This document shows, piece by piece, positions 41,338-48,662 of a stretch of 52,387 nucleotides of DNA. The position numbers were made by a program, and so were the translations under genes. Under the pieces are notes generated by a model. That model was given only the letters and a program-made list of their open reading frames with translations, did not search any database and was not told the DNA's origin. Within the stretch, counting starts at the first letter, position 1. Each line of letters opens with the position of its first letter. Source of the stretch: a virus; IMG/VR virus record IMGVR_UViG_3300021378_000034, positions 1-52,387 of that record; one strand, 5' to 3'.

Positions 41338-42182
41338 TTGCCAACATTTAATTTTGCTGGTATTGCAGGCAGCGGGTTATAATTAGATATGGTTATTAAT
41401 TCTTTACTCGGTATATACAATTCATTATCAATTATATCAATACCTCTTTGCAAATCTAAGTCAGGCAAATCGTTTGTTTCTTTTCTATAAGCATAACAAT
41501 TTGCTGCATCAATATGATTTTTATATATATGGCAATCACCTAATTGCGCTATTAGTTTACCAGGAGTGTAATCTGTTTCTTTACATAGTAGCTCCAACAA
41601 TAAACCGTACATAGCTATGTCATAAGGCAATCCTAAAAATACATCAGCAGATCTTTGCATCCACATTAAATCCATTTTACCATTGTTGATATAAACTTGA
41701 AAAGCATAATGACAAGGAGGTAAGGCCATGTCTTTTAATTGGCCAACATTCCATGCATTAACCATCAATCTTCTTGAGCTTGGGTTTTCTTTTATGTTTT
41801 TAACTAAGTTAAATAATTGATCTTCATAAATTGTATAATAACCATTAATTACTTTCCAGTTACGCCATTGCGCACCGTAGACAGGGCCTAACGTTCCGTC
41901 TGTTCTGCCTGATCTTTTATAATCAGCATCCCAATAAGTTACATTATTATCCTGTAAGTATTTCATATCTGTTTTGCCGTGTAAAATCCAAAGCAATTCA
42001 GTCCTTGCGGAATTGAAATACATTCTCTTATTTGTTAATAAAGGAAAGCCTAAAGACATGTCATGAACAAGTTGTCTACCAAATACAGATTTAGTTCCAA
42101 CACCTGTTCTATCGTCTTTATCAACGCCTGATCCTAATATACCAGACACTAATCCTCTATATTCATTTTCTATATTTATCAT
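41334..42182 (-). CDS. thyA: Thymidylate synthase
   Basis: A 282-residue ThyA that makes dTMP from dUMP with methylene-tetrahydrofolate. Catalytic Cys157 lies in ALPPCHYAFQ. Further motifs: SRRLMVNAWN (phosphate-binding Arg), QRSADVFLGLPYDIA, GDCHIYKNHID. The frame extends upstream to 42248, but a start at 42182 (MINIENEYRGL) aligns with the usual ThyA N-terminus and is preceded by TATTATTATG, so the longer form is rejected. It overlaps the next gene upstream by 20 bases and sits beside nrdAB and MazG genes, forming a dNTP supply block. Confidence 0.93.
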   Translation of the reverse strand: MINIENEYRGLVSGILGSGVDKDDRTGVGTKSVFGRQLVHDMSLGFPLLTNKRMYFNSARTELLWILHGKTDMKYLQDNNVTYWDADYKRSGRTDGTLGPVYGAQWRNWKVINGYYTIYEDQLFNLVKNIKENPSSRRLMVNAWNVGQLKDMALPPCHYAFQVYINNGKMDLMWMQRSADVFLGLPYDIAMYGLLLELLCKETDYTPGKLIAQLGDCHIYKNHIDAANCYAYRKETNDLPDLDLQRGIDIIDNELYIPSKELITISNYNPLPAIPAKLNVGK

Positions 42183-42438
42183 AATAATATTTACACATTC
42201 TATAATATTCTGGCCATAATGTTTCTTTATCGTATACGTGTGGAGCAAAGTTACACTTCTCTCCTTTTTTATACGGACCTAAGTTTATACATATTTTCCA
42301 TTGGCCATCTAATGGCATAGCCCAGGGTGATATTCTTATATTGTTTCTTGTACAATATAATTTCCAATCTTGTTCTTCTGGGGTTGGCATATACGGCGGA
42401 AGATAATTTGGTTTTCTTCTTTTGTATAAACTTTTCAT
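42163..42438 (-). CDS. Small Trp/Tyr-rich protein of unknown function
   Basis: A 91-residue protein with eleven Tyr and four Trp, three Cys (C29, C62, C82) and a YLPPYMPTPEEQDWKLYC segment. It could bind a metal or nucleic acid, but no known motif is complete. It overlaps the primase-helicase gene by 4 bases (ATGA) and thyA by 20, so it is in the same transcript. The function is unknown. Confidence 0.5.
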   Translation of the reverse strand: MKSLYKRRKPNYLPPYMPTPEEQDWKLYCTRNNIRISPWAMPLDGQWKICINLGPYKKGEKCNFAPHVYDKETLWPEYYRMCKYYYDKYRK

Positions 42439-44162
42439 AAATCCCAGGGCATAGGTTCATTTTCGTGTATAGCAAGTTGATGTGGTATAAAACAAACTGA
42501 TCTTGGTTCCCAAGTAAAATGAGCTTCAGCTCCATTCTCTCCAAGGTTTTGAAACTTAACTTTTAAAACTTTAGCTTTAACAGTTTTGTTTTCATAATCT
42601 CTGTGAACTAATATACCGTGGTAAGATGCATCATACCATTCGCCTCCTCCTTTAATATTATACATAGTTGGTTCTTCAATCTTACCATTACTATCTTTAT
42701 ACATTTTAGTTGGATGCGCTACTATAAACACTAATACGTCGTACTTTTTTGCAAATATTTCAATCTTAGTTAAGTATTCCATAGTATACCTATTAACATC
42801 TTCAGTCTTGCAATCGACGTCTCTGACTTTATTAAATGGGTCTATAACCAAACATTTAATACCTTTACGCTTAACTAGCTCAGCACCTTTTCTTAATACT
42901 GATTCTAAAGTATAGCGTTCCATATCGATAAAGTAAAAGTTATCATTAACGTGTTCCGCTACTTGATTCCATTTATCGCTACCAATATCTGTTTTCTTTG
43001 GCATGTCTTGCCAAACTTTTCTCATTAACTTATGAGCATGTAAATAAGTAGGAGCGTTCTCAGGAGATGCAAATGCTGTTTTCCATTGGTACTTCTGATT
43101 ATAACCTACTACCATCTGATCAACGAAATCTGACTTTCCGCTACTAGGTATCCCAGTAACAGTGATAAACTGACCAGTATAAGTACTAAAAATATCGTCA
43201 AAATTAGGTAAACCAATTTGATACCCACGTTTGAAACCATTTCGTACAAAGTCTGTAATTTCATCTTCTATATCTTTTAAAGTTGTTACATTTTCTAATG
43301 GAACCGGTCTTGCTCCTTCAATACGTTTAATTAATTTCTCTTTACCGTATTTTATTAGATATTCATTTGCGTCTTTACAATCTTCAAATGTAGCTATGTA
43401 ACAAACTTCTGCTCCGAGTCTTCTTATAAATTCTTGTTGTAGTGCCTGACCTGGTTCGTCATTATCTACGGCTAGTATTACTCTTTCTTTATTTTCAAAG
43501 TAATCTATGCAGTTATCCAAATAATCTAAGTTATTTGAATTAAGTGTTGCTCCGTTAGGAACTGATATTGCATTTTTAATTCCAGCTTCATGAAGCGCTA
43601 ATACATCTATTTCGCCTTCTGTTATTACACAATCGTCATAACCAACTATACTGTTAATGTTATAAAATATCTTCTCAGCACCTTTATATAATTTGAAATT
43701 CTTTCTGCCGTCTCTATATTTAACATTAATAAGTTCGTCACCCATAATGTAATTAAACTGAATTGTATTCTCGGACTTGCCGGTCTGAGGCATAAATTCT
43801 TTACCTTCTGTAACATTTAAGTCATCTAAAGTTTTTTGAGATATACCTCTTGTTTTAAACCATTCGTATACTTTAGAGCCTAATTGCTTAGGATCAACAA
43901 CATTTAACGCATCGGGCCTGACATAATCTTTTAAGGCAGACCCTTTACGTTCGTAAGTATGTAATTGAAATGATGAATCACAATGATGACAAGTACCCAA
44001 TCCTCTTTCCCAATCGTAAGAAGCACACTTCTGTTTTCTATTCTCAGGTTTTCTATCAGACGAACACAGGGGACAAATCCCCTGTGCTTTACCAACATCT
44101 AAATTGTGTTGGTTAAACTGGTCGATTAAAAAACCATTAATCTCCGTGTTGTTTACTTGCAT
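42435..44162 (-). CDS. Primase-helicase (T7 gp4-like)
   Basis: A 575-residue replicative enzyme combining primer synthesis and helicase. Zinc motif: CPLC (C30, C33) and CHHC (C58, C61). TOPRIM: VITEGEIDVL (E182) and LAVDNDEPG (D233, D235). RecA-like helicase: Walker A GIPSSGKS (337-344), Walker B KCLVIDPFNK (near residue 430) and VFIVAHPTK. No separate DNA polymerase is found in this window, so it must lie outside it or come from the host. It is followed immediately upstream by the SSB gene. All catalytic motifs look intact. Confidence 0.9.
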   Translation of the reverse strand: MQVNNTEINGFLIDQFNQHNLDVGKAQGICPLCSSDRKPENRKQKCASYDWERGLGTCHHCDSSFQLHTYERKGSALKDYVRPDALNVVDPKQLGSKVYEWFKTRGISQKTLDDLNVTEGKEFMPQTGKSENTIQFNYIMGDELINVKYRDGRKNFKLYKGAEKIFYNINSIVGYDDCVITEGEIDVLALHEAGIKNAISVPNGATLNSNNLDYLDNCIDYFENKERVILAVDNDEPGQALQQEFIRRLGAEVCYIATFEDCKDANEYLIKYGKEKLIKRIEGARPVPLENVTTLKDIEDEITDFVRNGFKRGYQIGLPNFDDIFSTYTGQFITVTGIPSSGKSDFVDQMVVGYNQKYQWKTAFASPENAPTYLHAHKLMRKVWQDMPKKTDIGSDKWNQVAEHVNDNFYFIDMERYTLESVLRKGAELVKRKGIKCLVIDPFNKVRDVDCKTEDVNRYTMEYLTKIEIFAKKYDVLVFIVAHPTKMYKDSNGKIEEPTMYNIKGGGEWYDASYHGILVHRDYENKTVKAKVLKVKFQNLGENGAEAHFTWEPRSVCFIPHQLAIHENEPMPWDL

Positions 44163-44173
44163 TAATTAACTAT

Positions 44174-44482
44174 TTAAAATGGTAAATCATCTGCTGGTGC
44201 CGGAGCAGCTACAGCTTGTGCTGGTTGGTCTGATCTTGGTGCAGCGCCAACATTATCTCCATTTGTCCAAACTACTTGAACATTACCTAAATAAACTTTA
44301 GGATTTTTAGCTTCTCTTTCCTCTTTGGATTGAGCAACTACAACCGGTCCTTGATTACCAAACTGATCTACTTCGTCATTTATTGTAATCGTAATAGGTA
44401 AATATTTACCCTTCTTACCAACAATGATCTTGTCCTTTGGTATCTCGTTAAGGTTGATACTTGTTTTAATTATACTAGCCAT
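44174..44482 (-). CDS. Single-stranded DNA-binding protein
   Basis: A 102-residue protein with a beta-rich core (KYLPITITINDEVDQFG, VYLGNVQVVWTNGD) and an Ala/Pro-rich linker ending in the acidic tip PADDLPF. This is like the DDDIPF tail through which SSBs contact replication proteins. It is shorter than E. coli SSB (178 residues), as many phage SSBs are. It lies between the primase-helicase and recombination genes and probably coats ssDNA in replication and recombination. Confidence 0.72.
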   Translation of the reverse strand: MASIIKTSINLNEIPKDKIIVGKKGKYLPITITINDEVDQFGNQGPVVVAQSKEEREAKNPKVYLGNVQVVWTNGDNVGAAPRSDQPAQAVAAPAPADDLPF

Positions 44483-44483
44483 A

Positions 44484-44702
44484 TTATACTGCTGTTTGAA
44501 ATAAGTTATTGAACATAGTTCTTAGCTCAGTAGTTCCTACTGTAGCTCCCGTAGCTTGTAATCTACGTCTGAAGTTATCAGCTTTTTTGCTATACGCATG
44601 CAATCCATCATTAGATGTTTTGTTAGCGTAAAACTCCGTTGTTGGAAATGTCATTCCAGTCATTGCACATAATTTAGTTGTTGCTTTTTTTCTTCTTGCC
44701 AT
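44484..44702 (-). CDS. Small basic protein beside SSB
   Basis: A 72-residue basic protein (begins MARRKKATTKLCAMTG). It has only one Cys, so it is not a zinc finger. Residues 28-58 form an Arg-rich segment (NDGLHAYSKKADNFRRRLQA). It starts from the AT-rich context TTATATTATGG. It lies one base from the SSB gene and 12 bases from the exonuclease gene. Nucleic acid binding is plausible from charge; the role is unknown. Confidence 0.5.
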   Translation of the reverse strand: MARRKKATTKLCAMTGMTFPTTEFYANKTSNDGLHAYSKKADNFRRRLQATGATVGTTELRTMFNNLFQTAV

Positions 44703-44714
44703 AATATAAGGGTT

Positions 44715-45446
44715 TTAAAGGGTTAAATTCATAAAGTATTGTGAAGGTTCAAATCCTTCGGTTTTAAAAAATAAGTCGTAAGCCTCAGTGGCTCTTTTAA
44801 CTTTAGCTTCACCTGACTTATAAAAATCTGGTGAACAATCAATAACTGCGATTTGATGAGTGTTCTTATCCATTACCATGAATACAAATTCGTAGCCAAA
44901 CAATTTACTGTAAATATATGCTTGACTATCGTAATTGTAACGGTAAGCGGAACGCCTGAAAGCGTTTATGTCGGACGTGGTTTTCAGGTCAATGATTAAC
45001 TGATCATCATGGTTTATGATGTCAGCTTTTCCTTTCCACATATTACCTTCAAGCTCCACTATACCTGGCTTCTCATACTCAACATCAATGCCACGAACTA
45101 ATCCGCGACATATATCGTTCTTCATTAATTTCTCGGTCATCAATTCTATCTTGTCAACTTCGTGTTGTAATAAACACAATTCGCCGTTAGATATTTCTTT
45201 GTAATGTTTTGTATTTCTTGTACTGCTCTCAACTATCTTAAACTTCTTAAGCTTATCCGGTTCGAGTATTGCAGTATGGAAATATCCACCTACAAGAAAT
45301 GCTGATGACATTTTTGATTGCTGTCCTAAAGCTAAAGGATTAGTAAGCAAAGTAGATATGTCACTGTTACTTAAGTATTGTTTACCAAACTTGCCGTAAT
45401 AATGTTCATCTTCTTTTAACTTTTCTAATACCTTTTCTTTGTTCAT
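44715..45446 (-). CDS. Recombination exonuclease of the PD-(D/E)XK class
   Basis: A 243-residue nuclease similar in motif order to RecE/YqaJ-type enzymes: GGYFHTAILEPD, then GKADIINHDDQLIIDLKTTS (the D...ExK-like acidic pair plus Lys), then YNYDSQAYIYSKL, the Gln helix. Such enzymes digest dsDNA 5' to 3' and hand a single strand to an annealing protein. The next gene upstream is exactly such a protein. The catalytic region is G+C-richer than the surrounding gene (about 44,940-45,010). It starts one base after the stop of the annealing-protein gene. Confidence 0.78.
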   Translation of the reverse strand: MNKEKVLEKLKEDEHYYGKFGKQYLSNSDISTLLTNPLALGQQSKMSSAFLVGGYFHTAILEPDKLKKFKIVESSTRNTKHYKEISNGELCLLQHEVDKIELMTEKLMKNDICRGLVRGIDVEYEKPGIVELEGNMWKGKADIINHDDQLIIDLKTTSDINAFRRSAYRYNYDSQAYIYSKLFGYEFVFMVMDKNTHQIAVIDCSPDFYKSGEAKVKRATEAYDLFFKTEGFEPSQYFMNLTL

Positions 45447-46022
45447 TTACAGGGTTGTTAATTCAATTAATTCTTTTTTAATGTTAGGAGTTAAATTATA
45501 CTTGGCTTCGATCACTGCCATTTTACCACCTGCTCTAATATAGTCTAAAGCTTTTTGAAATTTAGCGTCTTGATTAGACTTTATTTCAGCTTTGTTTGCG
45601 ACTGGTTTAGGCTTTGCAATGGTTGTTTTACCGTGATCATTTGATGCATCACTATCTTGTGTATCATCTATAAGTAACAAGTTGCCAAGTGCATACTTCT
45701 TACCATAACTCGAAGCGGACCCAAACTTTTGTGGAGTTTGCATACCCTTCTGATTTAAGTCTACACCAACTAATGCTGTAGCTTTTATTTCCATACCTTT
45801 TTCATCTTGAATAACAGCTGTGCTTTCAAGTATAGGCATAGGTTCAGTTGAGATTAATTTTTCTTTAATCCTTACCGATACTCCTAACTCTAAGAGATAG
45901 GGTTTAATTGCTTCGAGAATGTCTTCGGCTGATCTGAAGTTGTATTTGCCGAATGAGTTAAATCTACTTTTCTTCGATTTAAATTTTGTCTGAATGGTTG
46001 ACAGTTTTTGGTTTAGGGTCAT
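45447..46022 (-). CDS. ssDNA annealing protein, ERF type
   Basis: A 191-residue recombinase. KYNFRSAEDILEAIKPYL and the segment SSYGKKYALGNLLLIDDTQD are the ERF-family signature. The C-terminal part is Lys/Pro-rich and then helical (FQKALDYIRAGGKMAVIEAK). With the exonuclease it forms a two-gene recombination system comparable to lambda Red or RecET, used to join ends and repair breaks in replicating phage DNA. Confidence 0.8.
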   Translation of the reverse strand: MTLNQKLSTIQTKFKSKKSRFNSFGKYNFRSAEDILEAIKPYLLELGVSVRIKEKLISTEPMPILESTAVIQDEKGMEIKATALVGVDLNQKGMQTPQKFGSASSYGKKYALGNLLLIDDTQDSDASNDHGKTTIAKPKPVANKAEIKSNQDAKFQKALDYIRAGGKMAVIEAKYNLTPNIKKELIELTTL

Positions 46023-46039
46023 ACTAATATTATTACATG

Positions 46040-46075
46040 TTAATTGTTAAACTTAAGTTCTCTATTTACCGTAAC
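46040..46075. promoter_or_regulatory. Palindromic intergenic site upstream of the annealing gene
   Basis: The short gap between the sigma gene and the annealing gene holds TTAATTGTTAA (near palindrome, 46040-46050), the perfect palindrome AACTTAAGTT (46050-46059) and an inverted pair TTACC/GGTAA around the sigma stop. It is one of the few gaps in this run and could hold a promoter or operator. No consensus was recognised. Confidence 0.25.
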
Positions 46076-46840
46076 CTACAGGTAATCAAGCACTTGCGAG
46101 CTATCTACGTTATCGATTAAGGTTTGTATAGCATCACGTTTTATTTGTGAAATTCTTACATGAGCGGTACTCACGCTGATTCCAACTTGTGAAGCTATAT
46201 CATTTGCTGAATGCTTATCACAATCTAAACCGTAACTTAACCTCAATACATTATATTGTCTTTCATCTAAATGCGTTCGCATTAGACCTAGCAAATAAGT
46301 ATTTAATAAAGCTATGTTATATGGTTCAGACTTATCTATAACTTGATAAGCCATATTTTCATCATCATTAAGGCTTGCATCAATTGAGGAGAACACAGAA
46401 TTAAAAAACATTGCAACTAACTTTTCATCTTTTGGATTCTTACGTATTTCATTTAGTTTATGCTCTGGTATTCTTATCTCACCTCTATTCATATCAACAG
46501 CGCGTCTTATTGCACCCTTAATTCGTTTAGATAAAAATGATTTTAATGTTTTTTCTTGGTCTTCTGATTTAAGTAACAGCTCTCTATCTAATTTATTTAC
46601 TGCCGCTATTAAAGCATAATTACCGTCTTGTATAAGATCGAGTATAGACAGTATGCCAGAAGCTTGATTTGTTGTTGATTGTTTTCTCGCTATGTTTTCA
46701 ACTAGCGGTAAAAAGTTTATTATTAGCTCATCATTAGTTAATTTAGTATAGTCACCGTCAATTGGTTTATTAACTTCTTCAATTGCTTCTTCAACTTCTT
46801 CTTTATATTTTAAATATATTGGTATATTATATTTTTTCAT
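46076..46840 (-). CDS. Sigma-70 family RNA polymerase sigma factor
   Basis: A 254-residue sigma factor. Region 2: SILDLIQDGNYALIAAVNKLD, then SFLSKRIKGAIRRAVDMNR. Region 3.0-like: EIRIPEHKLNEIRK. Region 4: YNVLRLSYGLDCDKHSAND and the helix-turn-helix ASQVGISVSTAHVRISQIK near residues 215-235. It lacks the long region 1.1 of housekeeping sigmas. It would redirect host RNA polymerase to phage promoters, most likely of the late plus-strand genes, since no phage RNA polymerase is seen. Its start overlaps the HTH gene stop by 4 bases. Confidence 0.85.
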   Translation of the reverse strand: MKKYNIPIYLKYKEEVEEAIEEVNKPIDGDYTKLTNDELIINFLPLVENIARKQSTTNQASGILSILDLIQDGNYALIAAVNKLDRELLLKSEDQEKTLKSFLSKRIKGAIRRAVDMNRGEIRIPEHKLNEIRKNPKDEKLVAMFFNSVFSSIDASLNDDENMAYQVIDKSEPYNIALLNTYLLGLMRTHLDERQYNVLRLSYGLDCDKHSANDIASQVGISVSTAHVRISQIKRDAIQTLIDNVDSSQVLDYL

Positions 46841-47475
46841 AGTTCATTATTAAGTAGTTCTTTTTCTGTTTTCAATTGATTGCCCATATTTCTGTGTATT
46901 GTTCTTGTTGTACAACCTAATAACTTGGCTAATTTACTTATTGTTATTTTTTGTTTCTCATGGTTTAGGTCAAGCATGCATTGGTATATATCGTCTTCCG
47001 AAACTTTTTTACCCTTGCCTATTAACGTACCCACAATACTCAACTTTTGCGACAATGTTAACCCCGTGCCGTGTTTGAATATTACTTTACGTATTCTATT
47101 ACGAGGAGGTGTATCACCGATGCTAAGTACTTCATTAATCATATTGTCAAGTATTTTTTGCTTCATAAAAAATGTAACAAAACCGTTTTCTTTGTTTGCA
47201 ATAAAATTAAATATAGATCGCATATCATCATCAAGCGAAACGTCATCACCTTCGATGCCATCTGCATTTAAATAGTATAAAACTAAAAAATGCCACTTTA
47301 AAGATTTATATGTGGTTATCTTTGCTTTACTGCGAAATAGATTGTAGCATTGGAACGTACCTTCCGCGTAGTAATCATATAGATCAGTTGACTCGGTAGG
47401 CACATCAGTAATAGGATTGCGATAATATATCACTCTCTTATTATCTAGCCAATTTAATTTTCTATCTTGTGACAT
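46837..47475 (-). CDS. Helix-turn-helix regulator, probable
   Basis: A 212-residue protein. Residues about 175-200 (ITISKLAKLLGCTTRTIHRN) form a clear helix-turn-helix like the DNA-reading helices of sigma region 4 or response regulators. The first 150 residues are helical and Trp/Tyr-rich with no recognised domain. It overlaps the sigma factor gene by 4 bases (ATGA), so the two are coupled and may act together in switching transcription. It could be an anti-sigma, activator or repressor. Confidence 0.6.
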   Translation of the reverse strand: MSQDRKLNWLDNKRVIYYRNPITDVPTESTDLYDYYAEGTFQCYNLFRSKAKITTYKSLKWHFLVLYYLNADGIEGDDVSLDDDMRSIFNFIANKENGFVTFFMKQKILDNMINEVLSIGDTPPRNRIRKVIFKHGTGLTLSQKLSIVGTLIGKGKKVSEDDIYQCMLDLNHEKQKITISKLAKLLGCTTRTIHRNMGNQLKTEKELLNNEL

Positions 47476-47492
47476 TAGCTTGCTACTAATTA

Positions 47493-47606
47493 TTATTTAT
47501 TAGCTTTCGTCGCTCTTCTCGGCTTTTGAAATTTCTTAATTTTTGTTGCAATGTTAAAAACATTTGCATTCACTAAATGCTTTGCATTTTTTGTTGTTTT
47601 ACTCAT
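47493..47606 (-). CDS. Small basic peptide
   Basis: A 37-residue, Lys/Arg-rich peptide (MSKTTKNAKHLVNANVFNIA at its start, RATKANK at its end). Its start is 8 bases inside the 3' end of the 3D-domain gene in another frame, typical of the tight packing in this region. There is no membrane span. It could bind nucleic acid. The function is unknown and a chance frame cannot be excluded. Confidence 0.4.
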   Translation of the reverse strand: MSKTTKNAKHLVNANVFNIATKIKKFQKPRRATKANK

Positions 47607-47949
47607 TTAATTCAATTTTAATGTTAGTCCATTTTCCCATAGTGCCGACATTTACAAGGAAATCAATACGTTTAGTAAAACGTTTATTCATTCTGTCTTG
47701 TACAGTCCAGTCACCATCAAATTCTCTGCTTATGCCTTCTATGCAGACGCTAGCTCCAAACGTGTAACCCAACTTTTCAAGGTCTCTTGAAACTGCAATC
47801 CAGCGATGCCCAGCAGGGTTATCAGGATTAATTTGTTTCATGGAGGCAGTGACGAATGGAGTGCTGTCTGTCTGTTCAGGTACTGCGTGGTAAACCGTAG
47901 CGGTAACCCACGTCTTCAGGAATAGTGTTAAAAGTATAAGGTGTTTCAT
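47599..47949 (-). CDS. Exported 3D-domain (double-psi barrel) protein
   Basis: A 116-residue protein. A hydrophobic N-terminus (MKHLILLTLFLKTW) looks like a signal peptide. Residues 15-115 fit the 3D domain: TATVYHAVPEQTDSTP (D28), GHRWIAVSRDL, then GDWTVQDRMNKRFTKRIDFL (D85, D96). This domain occurs in lytic transglycosylase (MltA) C-termini and in resuscitation factors that act on peptidoglycan. A lone exported 3D protein in the early region is unusual and suggests cell-wall remodelling during infection. The start lies 74 bases inside the next upstream gene. Confidence 0.58.
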   Translation of the reverse strand: MKHLILLTLFLKTWVTATVYHAVPEQTDSTPFVTASMKQINPDNPAGHRWIAVSRDLEKLGYTFGASVCIEGISREFDGDWTVQDRMNKRFTKRIDFLVNVGTMGKWTNIKIELNE

Positions 47950-48385
47950 TTTTATTTACTATTTTTGCTTTTTCAATAATGTAATACGTCCAATACCCGT
48001 GTATAGCATTTGACCGTTTAAACTCGTCAGGCATACACTGAGGTGGTTCGTTAAATTCACCAGCCGGTATGTTAGGCGGATATTTAGATAACGCTTCTTT
48101 GCATTTAGTTATTGTTAGATGTTTTTTATTATAACGTGCGGTATATTCCTCACCTAAACCTAGCATGTGATTATATAACCATCTGTACTGGTTTTTGTTT
48201 TCACGACACCAAATACTTGATGGATGATTTAGGTGTGCAGTTTTATAAGGCACGTCTTCATTGCCATAGTATCTATGGGCCGTACAAAGCATTTGGGCTG
48301 ACTCTAAGATCATTTTAACTTTATGCTTATCATAAACATAGCTTGCCGCTTTATAAGGGTTCTTATGTAAATAAAATATATTCAT
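47876..48385 (-). CDS. Pyrimidine-dimer-glycosylase-like phage protein
   Basis: A 169-residue protein. The first half (MNIFYLHKNPYKAASY, then YDKHKVKMILESAQMLC) and NHPSSIWCRENKNQYRWLYN match the pattern of the phage proteins I associate with the pyrimidine dimer DNA glycosylase family. These resemble T4 DenV in a general way but the group is mostly uncharacterised. DNA repair is a possible role. Its start codon overlaps the stop of a 23-codon gene (ATGA), and its 3' end overlaps the 3D gene by 74 bases. Confidence 0.6.
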   Translation of the reverse strand: MNIFYLHKNPYKAASYVYDKHKVKMILESAQMLCTAHRYYGNEDVPYKTAHLNHPSSIWCRENKNQYRWLYNHMLGLGEEYTARYNKKHLTITKCKEALSKYPPNIPAGEFNEPPQCMPDEFKRSNAIHGYWTYYIIEKAKIVNKNETPYTFNTIPEDVGYRYGLPRST

Positions 48386-48453
48386 AAATTTTTGAATAAA
48401 GTTCTTACTGCGAAAGCAAGAAAGATAATTAATATAATTATAATACTATTCAT
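48382..48453 (-). CDS. Tiny hydrophobic peptide, 23 residues
   Basis: The frame encodes MNSIIIILIIFLAFAVRTLF plus three residues. Almost the whole length is one membrane helix. The stop overlaps the start of the glycosylase-like gene (ATGA), and the start is 8 bases inside the next upstream mini-gene, so it may be translated by coupling. It is too short to judge by composition alone. Confidence 0.35.
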   Translation of the reverse strand: MNSIIIILIIFLAFAVRTLFKNL

Positions 48454-48556
48454 ATTTTTTATTGTTTAATCGGTTATAATGTTGATCTAGTAATAGATTG
48501 GCAACTTCTATACTTATCATATTGTCGTTATACAATTGCCATACTAACTTATTCAT
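48446..48556 (-). CDS. Small peptide, 36 residues
   Basis: A 36-residue frame with a Trp (MNKLVWQLYNDN) and a LEU-rich centre (EVANLLLDQHYNRL), possibly helical. Its ATG is inside the 3' end of the gene at 48549, and its stop lies inside the tiny hydrophobic gene. The chain of overlaps gives modest support for it being expressed. The function is unknown. Confidence 0.35.
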   Translation of the reverse strand: MNKLVWQLYNDNMISIEVANLLLDQHYNRLNNKKYE

Positions 48557-48662
48557 AGTTATATATTTCTTCTAGTTCACACATTAACATTTCATCTATT
48601 TCTTCTATAGAATATCTATAAAAGTTTGGGTGTGTGTACGCTTTAGTCCAAGGATTATTCAT
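48549..48662 (-). CDS. Small acidic protein coupled to DNA ligase
   Basis: A 37-residue acidic frame beginning MNNPWTKAYTHPNFYRY and ending in IYNYE. Its ATG overlaps the ligase stop by 8 bases (ATGAATAA). A longer frame reaching 48755 would lie wholly inside the ligase gene, so this short start is preferred. The function is unknown. Confidence 0.4.
   Translation of the reverse strand: MNNPWTKAYTHPNFYRYSIEEIDEMLMCELEEIYNYE

Noticed and set aside
42183-42248. Extended start of thyA at 42248
   Set aside because: It would lie inside the upstream gene and add 22 residues not found in ThyA proteins; the start at 42182 matches the family.
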